This document shows, in pieces, positions 1 to 7,299 of a stretch of 64,000 bases of DNA. The first letter of the stretch is position 1; the number at the start of each line of letters is the position of its first letter. The notes under the pieces are model-generated. The model saw only the letters and a program-made list of their open reading frames with translations. It was not told where the DNA came from and did no database searches. The translations under genes were made by a program, and so were the position numbers. Source of the DNA: Methylobacterium oxalidis (GTDB taxonomy: Bacteria > Pseudomonadota > Alphaproteobacteria > Rhizobiales > Beijerinckiaceae); the NCBI RefSeq assembly GCF_007992195.1, contig NZ_BJZU01000064.1, positions 1 to 64,000 of the forward strand, given 5' to 3'.

Positions 1-99
1 TTCGGCCGGATTGTTGATGCCCTTCGTGACGCTCTCATTGGCGAGTGCGGGCACGGCTGCGAGCCCTGCACCGAGTGCGAGAAGATGGACCGCTCTCAT
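1..99 (-). CDS. xoxF: XoxF-type methanol dehydrogenase, 5' end only
   Basis: The first 33 codons of a gene leaving the window at base 1. The translation begins MRAVHLLALGAGLAAVPALA, a classic Sec signal peptide, followed by NESVTKGINNPAE. From memory this closely matches the start of the lanthanide-dependent PQQ methanol dehydrogenase XoxF of Methylobacterium, including the signal peptide and the ANES mature start. XoxF oxidises methanol (and formaldehyde) in the periplasm and passes electrons to a dedicated cytochrome c (XoxG). The ATG at 97-99 is preceded by a good ribosome binding site (GGAGGA at 103-108 read on the minus strand). The catalytic residues lie outside the window, so the lanthanide-binding Asp cannot be checked. 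Other PQQ alcohol dehydrogenases are possible, but the signal peptide match favours XoxF. Confidence 0.8.
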   Translation of the reverse strand, partial: MRAVHLLALGAGLAAVPALANESVTKGINNPAE

Positions 100-652
100 G
101 GTTCCTCCGTGGATTTTCTGCAGACCGGTCAGCGACACGATCGAAGCTGTTTCTCTGTCTGCTCTGGCCGGCAGTTTTCCCGCCATTGATGCAGGTTCAT
201 CTGCCTAACCAGCACATAGATATCGGCTCTTACGGTAATTGCAATAAGCAAAACATAAATATTTGAACATCGATAAGTGAGAGCAATAGAAATCAATCTC
301 CGATCGAACAAATTGGCCAGCTAGAAATAGAAGTTTTGTCTTGAGACTTAATTTTTATGACACCGCCGATTTCTCTCATTACGATATTGACTGGCCTGTG
401 GCGATGTTTACGCTCACTCCTGTTTGCGACTGGATCTGACGGCTCTTCAGCCTGGACCGCTCTGGAGCTTATTGATCACGGCGAGGTCGAATGGCCTCGC
501 CGTTTCTTCTTGAGCTTTACTTCGCAGGTCGGAAATCCGTCAGATCGGTCTCGGTGTTGCACAGGAGCCGTGCGCGACACTGGATCCGAGCTTGAAACTT
601 TTCACAATTCGAGTCAATCGACGGGATAATCTGGCAATCAGCTTGGGCAAAA
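100..652. other. AT-rich upstream region of xoxF, no gene seen
   Basis: About 550 bases without a convincing gene. The part at 180-360 is much richer in A and T than the rest of the window, as expected for a regulated promoter and leader. xoxF is transcribed leftward from here. No -35/-10 pair could be fixed by eye. The only clear structure is the hairpin plus T-rich tract at 479-511, which reads rightward and so does not belong to xoxF. Short frames here show no coding character. Confidence 0.6.
479..511 (+). terminator. Rho-independent terminator-like hairpin
   Basis: CGGCGAGG (479-486) and CCTCGCCG (495-502) form a perfect 8-bp stem around an 8-base loop, followed at once by TTTCTTCTT. 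This is the architecture of an intrinsic terminator for rightward transcription. No plus-strand gene ends upstream, so the terminated transcript would be unannotated, for example a small RNA starting between about 100 and 450, or a read-through stop. Confidence 0.6.
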
Positions 653-964
653 TCAGTCGTTTACGGCAGGCGCTTCGGCAAAATCGCCTTCATCACCCTT
701 GTATAAAATCCTATGGCCATCGCGATGGCTCCGGTGCTCGAAGCGTCGCTGGATGTTCCGACTCGGGTCGATCAGCCGAGCGTCCCCGTGGCTTCCCACG
801 GGCAGATCGGGCTTGGCGAGGCGCAACCGGATGAAGCCCGAGATGCCGTCCGGCGTCCGGATCTGACGGCTCTCGTTCGCCAGGAAGTCTGGTCCGGCGG
901 CGTTGGCGGCATCCGCGGCGGCCTTCAGCCCCGGAGGCGGCGGGTCTGGGTTCGGAGAGGGCGT
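653..964 (-). pseudogene. Coding-like remnant of unknown family
   Basis: Read leftward, this stretch is open from an in-frame TGA at 965-967 to a TGA at 653-655. It contains about 65 codons with strong G/C at third positions, giving for example GPDFLANESRQIRTPDGISG and then FIRLRLAKPDLPVGSHGDAR. No ATG, GTG or TTG start was found in this frame. A neighbouring frame entering from about 1010 also looks partly coding, which suggests a frameshifted or 5'-truncated gene. The last codons before the stop become AT-rich. I do not recognise the family. It lies just downstream of the five-gene operon and may be an eroded former neighbour. Confidence 0.35.
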
Positions 965-1052
965 TCAGCGTCCCGGCAACCCGTTCGGCTGGGCGAGGCC
1001 GCGCCCGCACCGGCGCCCCTTGCGGGGTGAGGCCGGACGCGGGCGTTCCCGC

Positions 1053-2234
1053 TCATGCATCCGCGCCGACGCCGGGGTCGGCCGGCACCGCCGCGATGCC
1101 GGCCCGCGCTGCCCAGGCCCCGAGATCCTGCTTTCGGATCGCCGCGGCCATCATGTCGGGGAAGAGGTCCGGCGTGCAGGCGAAGGCCGGCACGCCGAGG
1201 CTGGCGAGTCGGGCCGCGAGCGCCCGGTCGTAGGTGGGCGCGCCCTCGTCGGAGAGGGCGAGCAGGGCCATCATCTGCACGCCCGAGGCCACGAGGCGCT
1301 GGGCCCGGGCGAGCAACCCGGCCGCGACGCCGCCCTCGTAGAGATCGGAGATCAGCACGAGGATCGTGTCCTCCGGCCGCGTGATGCGCGACTCGCAGTA
1401 CCCGACCGCGCGGTTGATGTCGGTGCCGCCGCCAAGCTGGACCGAGAACAGGACCTCGACCGGATCGTCGAGGGAGTCGGACAGGTCGACCACCTCGGTG
1501 TCGAAGACCACGAGCCGGGTCGAGACCGCGGGCAGCGAGGCCATCACCGCGCCGAAGATGCTCGCGTAGACCACGGAGTTCGCCATCGAGCCGGACTGGT
1601 CGATGCACAGCACCACGTCCTTGAGCGAGCCGCGGCTCTTGCGCCCGTGGCCGAGGCGCGTCTCGGGGATGATGGTGCGGTACTCGGCCTGATAGTGGCG
1701 CAGGTTCGCCCGGATGGTCCGGTTCCAGTCGATCTCGGCGTGGCGCGGGCGGCGGTTGACGCTGGCGCGGTCGATCGCCCCGTTCACCGCCTGCCGCAGG
1801 GGCTCCTCGAGCTTGCGCAGCAGCGCCTCGACGACCTTGCCGACGACGAGGCGGGCGGTCTCCCGGGTGCGGCCACCGAGCAGGCCGCGCATCGCGATCA
1901 GCGTCGAGACGAGGGCGACGTCGGGCACGACCGCCTCCAGCATCTCGGGCTCGGCCAGCATGCGCTTGAGGTCGAGCCGCTCGAAGGCGTCCCGCTGCAG
2001 CACCTGCACCACCGAGGCCGGGAAGTACGCGCGGATGTCGCCGAGCCAGCGCGGCACGGACGGGGCGGAGCTGCCGAGCCCGCCGGAGCGGTCGGAATCG
2101 TAGAGGGCGCCGAGCGCCCGGTCGATGCGCCGGTCCCGCTCGCCGAGCGCGCAGCCGGTGCCCTCGGCCTGGCCGCCGCCGAGCACGAGGCGCCATCGGC
2201 GCAAGCGCTCGCTCTCCTCCACCGGCTCGCTCAC
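1053..2234 (-). CDS. VWA domain protein, last gene of MoxR/VWA operon
   Basis: A 393-residue soluble protein with a C-terminal von Willebrand factor A domain. The metal-ion-dependent adhesion site is complete: DQSGS at residues 212-216, the conserved Thr in GGGTD near 271, and the acidic ISDLYEGG near 295-302. The N-terminal 200 residues are helical and hold the conserved segment RPRHAEIDWNRTI. VWA proteins partner with MoxR ATPases, which remodel or insert cofactors into target proteins; the MoxR partner is two genes upstream. The GTG start at 2232-2234 overlaps the stop of the preceding gene in a GTGA junction, implying translational coupling. The cellular target is unknown. Confidence 0.85.
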   Translation of the reverse strand: MSEPVEESERLRRWRLVLGGGQAEGTGCALGERDRRIDRALGALYDSDRSGGLGSSAPSVPRWLGDIRAYFPASVVQVLQRDAFERLDLKRMLAEPEMLEAVVPDVALVSTLIAMRGLLGGRTRETARLVVGKVVEALLRKLEEPLRQAVNGAIDRASVNRRPRHAEIDWNRTIRANLRHYQAEYRTIIPETRLGHGRKSRGSLKDVVLCIDQSGSMANSVVYASIFGAVMASLPAVSTRLVVFDTEVVDLSDSLDDPVEVLFSVQLGGGTDINRAVGYCESRITRPEDTILVLISDLYEGGVAAGLLARAQRLVASGVQMMALLALSDEGAPTYDRALAARLASLGVPAFACTPDLFPDMMAAAIRKQDLGAWAARAGIAAVPADPGVGADA

Positions 2235-4591
2235 GAGGCGTCCTCCGTGGTCGCGTGTTCGGGCCCGAGGAGCAGGCGCAGGATGGGCAGGACCCGGTCG
2301 GCCCGCTGCGCGTCGAAGCCGGTTCCGGGGCCACCCGCCTCCGTCCGGCCGCCCGGCCGGGCGAGCGCCTCGCCGATCGCCCGCCGCTCGGCCGGAACGA
2401 TCGTCGCGAAGGTCCGGCGCACCAGCGGCAGCAGCTCGTCGAAGGTCTGCGCGTCGAGGCCGCAGAGCCACGCGTCGATGACGGCGAGCAGGCCCTGCCC
2501 GTGGATCAGGGCGGCGCCGCTCTCCTCGAGGAAGCCCTCGATCCAGGCCGCGGCCGCGGTCGCGCCGGCCGCCCGCGACAGGGCGCGGTGGAGGCGGTCG
2601 CCGGCCTCGTCGGCGCAGAGTACGCGCGCGTCGTAGAGGAGGCGCACCGCCCGCCCGACGACGCGGCCGTGGACGTGCTCCTGGTCGGCGAGCATGCGCA
2701 GCGCCTCCTGCCAGGTCGCCCGGAGGCCGGACTCCTCCAGGAGCGCCACGGCCCCCGAGACGGCGACGATGCGCGCCGTGGCGGCGGCCGCCGCCTCGTC
2801 GTCGAGGCTCTGGCAGGCGGCGACCAGCCCGGCGGCCGCGCGCGGCACGAGCCCGTGCACCACCGCCAGGACGGGGGCGGTGTCGGAAGAGCGGACCGAG
2901 CCGTAGCGGGCGAGCTCGGCCAGGGGCGGCAGCGCCTCCATCAGGTCGAACACGTCGGCCGAGACCGCGGCGCGGTCGTCGAGGGCCTGCACCACCTCGG
3001 CCCCCGCCGCCCCGAGGTCGGCGTCGAGAAGCGTCCCGATCAGCCCGGCGAGCTCGGCCACCCGCTCGGCGCGCCGCGCGGCGGCGCGGACCCGGCCCGC
3101 CGCCGCCTCGGCCACGGTGCCGCCCTCGGCGGAGGCGGCGACGAGCTCCACCACCCACTCGGGCTGCCAGGCAAGAAACCAGCTCTCCTTGAAGGTGCCG
3201 CGGCCGCGCGCCTGCCGCCGGTCGCCCCAGGGTATGCCGATGAGGTGGAGGCGGTTGAGGAAATGGCTGCGGGCGAGGTCTGTCTCCTTGCGCAGATCCA
3301 GGACGATCTCGCCCGCATCCGCGCCGGGCTTGAGGCGCAGGCGGCGGCACTGCGCCTCGAAATCGGCCTCGACCGGCGTGCCGGGACTGCCGGGCGGCGT
3401 CGCGCCGAGGCGCTCGCCGATGACGAGCTTGCGCCGGATCAGGGCCATCGGGCCCGGGTCCGCGAAGCACAGGGTCGCCTGCGCCGCCTCGTCGAGGTCG
3501 TCCAGCGAGGGCCGCGCCCGGCCGCGGAAGCCGGCGAGCGCCTCGGCGAGCCGCGCGGCCTCGATCACGGAGGCCGGCGAGGCGTCGAGGTCGGCCTCGC
3601 GCAGGAGCGCGGCGGCCCGGGCGAGCCAGCGGGCGGCCACCTGCCCCTCGTGGTTCCACAGGGTGTCGTACCACTCGGGCGAGAGCACGCCGGCCCGGTA
3701 GCCCGACGCCGTCGCAAGCCGCTCGTAGGACCAGGGCGCCCAGGCACAGGCGATCTTGGTCTTCGGAAGGCCCTTCAGCGTCGCGGCGTCGGCGCCCGCC
3801 CGGCCCCTGGCGTCGTGCAGGGCGAGCGCCGGGACGTGCCAGGCGCCGCAGACCACGGCGACCCGCGCGAAGCCCTCCTTCGCGGCCCGGCGGATGGCCT
3901 GCCGCATGTGCGCCTCGCGCGCCTCCTCCCGGAAACGCTCGCCGGGGTCGGGCTCGGCCTGCTCGCGCAGCGCCGTCATCGCCTCGGCGATGGCGCCGAA
4001 CACGTCGCCGTCCGCACCCGCCCGGCTCTCCACGAGGGCGTCCCACCAGCGCTCGCCGTCCGGGTAGCCCGCGGCCTGCGCGAGCTCGCCGAGCGGGTCG
4101 CGCCGGAGGGCGGCGGGCGCCGGCGCCGGGACCTCCGGATCGTCCCCGGCCGCGTCCCCGGCCTGCGCGTCGGCCGCCGGGGCGGCGGGACCCCCGTCGA
4201 TCGGCCCGGCCTCGTCCTCCGACGAGGGCTCGGGCATCCCGGGCGGCGCAACGCCCGGCGGTCCGAACCCGTCGGCGAGCTGGATCGCGTGCGGGAGGTC
4301 GATGAACCGCACCGCGATCCCCGACGCCAGGGCGCCCTGCAGGGCCACCCATTCGGGCGAGAAGCCCGCGTAGGGGAAGAAGGCGCAGTCCCGCGGCCGG
4401 TCGGGCCGGTAGACGAGGAGCGCCACGGGCGGCACCATGCCCGACTGCGCGGCGAGCGGGATCAGCGCCTCGGCGTCCGGCGGTCCCTCGATCAGCAGGC
4501 AATCGGGCTCGAAGGCGTCCAGGGCCGCGCGCAGCGAGCGGGCGGAGCCGGGCCCGTGATGGCGGATGCCGAAGAGGCGGATCTCGGACAT
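2231..4591 (-). CDS. DUF5682-family protein with TraB/ChaN-like motifs
   Basis: A 786-residue protein matching the DUF5682 type found beside MoxR and VWA genes. The N-terminus has FGIRHHGPGSARSL (residues 7-20), then LLIEGPPDAE (32-41), and later VAVVCGAWHVPAL near 244-256. This series (N-terminal His-rich motif, 'PDxxxxE', then G-x-x-H) resembles the TraB/PrgY/ChaN fold, several members of which act as hydrolases or bind heme or peptides. Residues 110-165 are a Pro/Ala/acidic linker that splits the domain. The C-terminal 400 residues are helical and rich in Ala and Leu. There is no signal peptide or membrane segment. It starts 12 bases after the MoxR gene ends and its stop overlaps the VWA start. 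The TraB relationship is my inference. Confidence 0.8.
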   Translation of the reverse strand: MSEIRLFGIRHHGPGSARSLRAALDAFEPDCLLIEGPPDAEALIPLAAQSGMVPPVALLVYRPDRPRDCAFFPYAGFSPEWVALQGALASGIAVRFIDLPHAIQLADGFGPPGVAPPGMPEPSSEDEAGPIDGGPAAPAADAQAGDAAGDDPEVPAPAPAALRRDPLGELAQAAGYPDGERWWDALVESRAGADGDVFGAIAEAMTALREQAEPDPGERFREEAREAHMRQAIRRAAKEGFARVAVVCGAWHVPALALHDARGRAGADAATLKGLPKTKIACAWAPWSYERLATASGYRAGVLSPEWYDTLWNHEGQVAARWLARAAALLREADLDASPASVIEAARLAEALAGFRGRARPSLDDLDEAAQATLCFADPGPMALIRRKLVIGERLGATPPGSPGTPVEADFEAQCRRLRLKPGADAGEIVLDLRKETDLARSHFLNRLHLIGIPWGDRRQARGRGTFKESWFLAWQPEWVVELVAASAEGGTVAEAAAGRVRAAARRAERVAELAGLIGTLLDADLGAAGAEVVQALDDRAAVSADVFDLMEALPPLAELARYGSVRSSDTAPVLAVVHGLVPRAAAGLVAACQSLDDEAAAAATARIVAVSGAVALLEESGLRATWQEALRMLADQEHVHGRVVGRAVRLLYDARVLCADEAGDRLHRALSRAAGATAAAAWIEGFLEESGAALIHGQGLLAVIDAWLCGLDAQTFDELLPLVRRTFATIVPAERRAIGEALARPGGRTEAGGPGTGFDAQRADRVLPILRLLLGPEHATTEDAS

Positions 4592-4603
4592 CGGAGCGCC
4601 CCG

Positions 4604-5704
4604 TCAGGCGGTCTCCCGGGCGGCCCGGTAGAGATCCTTCCAGTCGGCGCGCTCCTTGACCACGGTCTCAAGGTATTCCCGCCAGACGATGGCGTCCTGG
4701 ACGGGGTCCTTCACCACCGCGCCGCTGATGCCGGAGACGAGGTCGTGGGCCGAGAGCCGGCCGTCGCCGAAATGGGCCGCCAGCGCCAGCCCGTTGCCCA
4801 CCACGCTGATCGCCTCGGCGGTGGAGAGGGTGCCGGAGGGCTGCTTCACCTTGCTCTTGCCGTCCGCGGTGACCCCCTCCCGCAACTCGCGAAAGATCGT
4901 GACGACGCGCCGGATCTGTTCGGCGCCCGGCGGCTCGGCCGGGATCTCGAAGGCGCGGCCGAGGGCGGCTACCCGGCTCTCCACGATGGCGATCTCGGCC
5001 TCGATGGTGGCCGGCGGCGGCAGCACCACGGTGTTGAAGCGGCGCTTGAGCGCGCTCGACAGCTCGTTGACGCCGCGGTCGCGGTTGTTCGCCGTCGCGA
5101 TCACGTTGAAGCCCTTCCGGGCGGAAACCTCCTCGTTGAGTTCCGGGATCGGCAGGGTCTTCTCGGACAGGATGGTGATGAAGCTGTCCTGCGTCTCGGA
5201 GGGGATCCGCGTCAGCTCCTCGACGCGGGCAATGCGGCCCTCGCTCATCGCGCGCATGACGGGCGAGCCGACCACCGCCTCGCGGCTCGGGCCCTTGGCG
5301 AGCAGGAGCGCGTAGTTCCAGCCGTAGCGGATCGCCTCCTCGCTGGTGCCGGCCGTGCCCTGCACGATGAGGCGGGAGGTGCCGCTGATCGCCGCCGCGA
5401 GGTGCTCGCTGACCCAGCTCTTGGCGGTGCCGGGCACCCCGAGCAGCAGCAGCGCCCGGTCGGTGGCGAGCGTCGCCACGGCGATCTCCATGAGCCGCCG
5501 GTCGCCGATGTATTTCGGGGTCACGACGAAGCCGGAGGGCAGGCGCCCGCCCAGCAGGTAGGTGACCACCGCCTGCGGCGACATCTGCCAGTTCGGCGGG
5601 CGCGGCCTGTCGTCGGCCCCGCGAAGCGCCTCGATCTCCTCCGCGAAGGCGTCCTCGGCGGCCCGGCGCAGCTGCGCGGCCCCGCTCCCGTTCGTCGAGG
5701 TCAT
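4604..5704 (-). CDS. MoxR-type AAA+ ATPase
   Basis: A 366-residue AAA+ ATPase. Walker A is GVPGTAKSW (residues 89-97). The Walker B position reads RIARVEELTR (about 157-166), so the usual Asp-Glu pair is Glu-Glu. Sensor 1 is VIATANNRDRG (about 201-211), and the arginine-finger region is SSALKRRFN (216-224). MoxR ATPases form rings and act as chaperones with VWA partners in cofactor insertion, complex assembly or conflict systems. The start ATG overlaps the TGA of the upstream DUF5691 gene in an ATGA junction. The VWA partner lies in the same operon. Its target is probably the TraB-like or SWIM protein, or an unknown client. Confidence 0.9.
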   Translation of the reverse strand: MTSTNGSGAAQLRRAAEDAFAEEIEALRGADDRPRPPNWQMSPQAVVTYLLGGRLPSGFVVTPKYIGDRRLMEIAVATLATDRALLLLGVPGTAKSWVSEHLAAAISGTSRLIVQGTAGTSEEAIRYGWNYALLLAKGPSREAVVGSPVMRAMSEGRIARVEELTRIPSETQDSFITILSEKTLPIPELNEEVSARKGFNVIATANNRDRGVNELSSALKRRFNTVVLPPPATIEAEIAIVESRVAALGRAFEIPAEPPGAEQIRRVVTIFRELREGVTADGKSKVKQPSGTLSTAEAISVVGNGLALAAHFGDGRLSAHDLVSGISGAVVKDPVQDAIVWREYLETVVKERADWKDLYRAARETA

Positions 5705-7299
5705 GCCCGGGCGTTCTCCGCTGCGATGGTGAAGGGTTCGAACTCGCGACGCATCGCGGCGCGCAGCTCGAGCGTCTCGGCGAGGCGCGCGACCTGCCGG
5801 CGCAGGCGCCCGTCGGGATCCTCGGGCGTCTCGTCGGGCAGGCGGGCGAGGAGGGCGGCGGCCGAGGCCGCGGCCTCCGCGTCGGGGTGGGCCCGCTCGG
5901 CGAGGCGGTCGATCATCCAGCTCCGGGCCAGCGCGTCGCGGTCGGCCCGGGCGCCGCGGGTGACGGCGGCGAGCCAGTCGAGATGGGCGGCGGTGAAGCG
6001 CTCCGAGAAGGCGGCCGGTCCGTGGCCGAGATGGGCGAGGATCGTCTCGGCCTCGCCGCCGCGGAACGCAGCCTCAACCAGCCGCTCCCACTCCGCCGCC
6101 GGCAGGAGCCCGGCGGCCCTCGCCCAGACCTCGCGGAGCGGGTCGGTTGGCCGGACGCCGGAGAGGCGCCCCGCATGGGCCTCGCCCAGCACCGTGGCCA
6201 GCGCGCGCGCCCAGTCCGCGTCGCCCTCGCGGCGCACGGCGGCGAGGAAGCCCTCGATGATCGGGTCGGACCACTCGCTGCGCAGGGCCAGCTCGATCCA
6301 GAGCCGGGGCGGGTGCTCGGCGAAGGCGTGGAGCGGCGCCGCGCCCAGGATCTCCCGCAGGAGCCCGGCCCCCGTCCCGCCGCCCCGCCTCTCGTAGGCG
6401 CGCGGCTCCACGCCGTCGCGGGCGAGCATCGGCGATTCCTCCGGCAGGGTCACCGCCAGCGCGTGCGTGGTCCCGCCGAAGAGCCGGCGCTTGGCGGTGA
6501 TCGCGAGCGCCGCCTGCGCCCGCGCCGCCATGCGGGAGGCGAGGAGGGAGCGCGGCAGACGCGAGAGCAGGCGCTGCGCCGCGGCGCGCACGCCCGAGGC
6601 GCGGTCGTCGAGGCAGATCTCGAGGAAGGGCGCGTCCGCCTCGGACAGGCCCACCTCCAGGGCCGCAACGAGGCTCTGGCGGATCTCCGCCTTCTCGGTC
6701 CGGAACGCGGCCTCGAGCGCCGCGCGCGCGGCCTCCGGCGCGTCGGCGCGGACGGCGAGGAACGCCGTTCGGCGCTCGGACGGGCTGCCCTCGCTCCAGT
6801 CGCCCGAGACAGGCTCGGCCGCCTCGGCCGGGTTGTCCGCACAGGCCCGGTCGAGCCAGGCGAGCTCGGAGCCGGCGATCCGCCCGACCGCCTCGGCGAG
6901 GTCGGCGCGGTGCGCGGCGAGCGCCGGCACCAGCCAGGGCGGGGCCCGCACCCCGGCCGCGGCGGCGAGCCCGCACCACTCCGCGAGCCTGTCGCGGGCG
7001 CCGCCCGACAGCAGCAGGGCGAGGCGCGCCGCCGCGGCGGACGGGCATTCCGGCCCGGCCGGCGGCCGGGGCTCGGCCGGGACGAGCAGCCCGGGCGCCA
7101 GGGCCCGTCCGGCGAGGTGACGAACGCCGTGGCCCGCGAGCCGCGCCAGGAGGGTGGCACCGGGATCCGAGGCCGGGCCGGGCTCGCCCCAGGGCTCGAG
7201 GGGAGCGCCCGCGAGACCTGTCGGTGCCCGGTCCGCCCCGAGCAGGGCGGTCGCGAGCGCCGCCTCCCAGCCGTCGGCGGCCTGCCCAATCCCCTCCAT
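5701..7299 (-). CDS. DUF5691-like helical repeat protein
   Basis: A 532-residue protein, cytoplasmic and strongly helical, matching the DUF5691 type usually seen beside MoxR/VWA/SWIM genes. The middle (about residues 190-270) has HEAT-like helices, with repeated patterns such as EAARAALEAAF, RQSLVAALEVG and SGVRAAAQRLLSRLP, suggesting a protein-binding scaffold. The C-terminal part contains ILAHLGHGPAAFSERF. No catalytic motif was seen. It is joined to both neighbours by ATGA start/stop overlaps (ATG at 7297-7299 inside the end of the SWIM gene; stop overlapping the MoxR start), so the three are almost certainly co-translated. The long antisense frames over this gene are shadows. Confidence 0.75.
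   Translation of the reverse strand: MEGIGQAADGWEAALATALLGADRAPTGLAGAPLEPWGEPGPASDPGATLLARLAGHGVRHLAGRALAPGLLVPAEPRPPAGPECPSAAAARLALLLSGGARDRLAEWCGLAAAAGVRAPPWLVPALAAHRADLAEAVGRIAGSELAWLDRACADNPAEAAEPVSGDWSEGSPSERRTAFLAVRADAPEAARAALEAAFRTEKAEIRQSLVAALEVGLSEADAPFLEICLDDRASGVRAAAQRLLSRLPRSLLASRMAARAQAALAITAKRRLFGGTTHALAVTLPEESPMLARDGVEPRAYERRGGGTGAGLLREILGAAPLHAFAEHPPRLWIELALRSEWSDPIIEGFLAAVRREGDADWARALATVLGEAHAGRLSGVRPTDPLREVWARAAGLLPAAEWERLVEAAFRGGEAETILAHLGHGPAAFSERFTAAHLDWLAAVTRGARADRDALARSWMIDRLAERAHPDAEAAASAAALLARLPDETPEDPDGRLRRQVARLAETLELRAAMRREFEPFTIAAENARA

Noticed and set aside
1035-1052. Possible hairpin after the VWA gene
   Set aside because: The stem is only five base pairs (GCGGG/CCCGC) with no U-tract, which is expected by chance at this GC content.
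903-6397. Long plus-strand open frames over the five-gene operon (577 and 1380 codons)
   Set aside because: They are antisense to genes with clear domains, and their proteins are low-complexity Arg/Gly/Ala-rich, as high-GC antisense frames always are.
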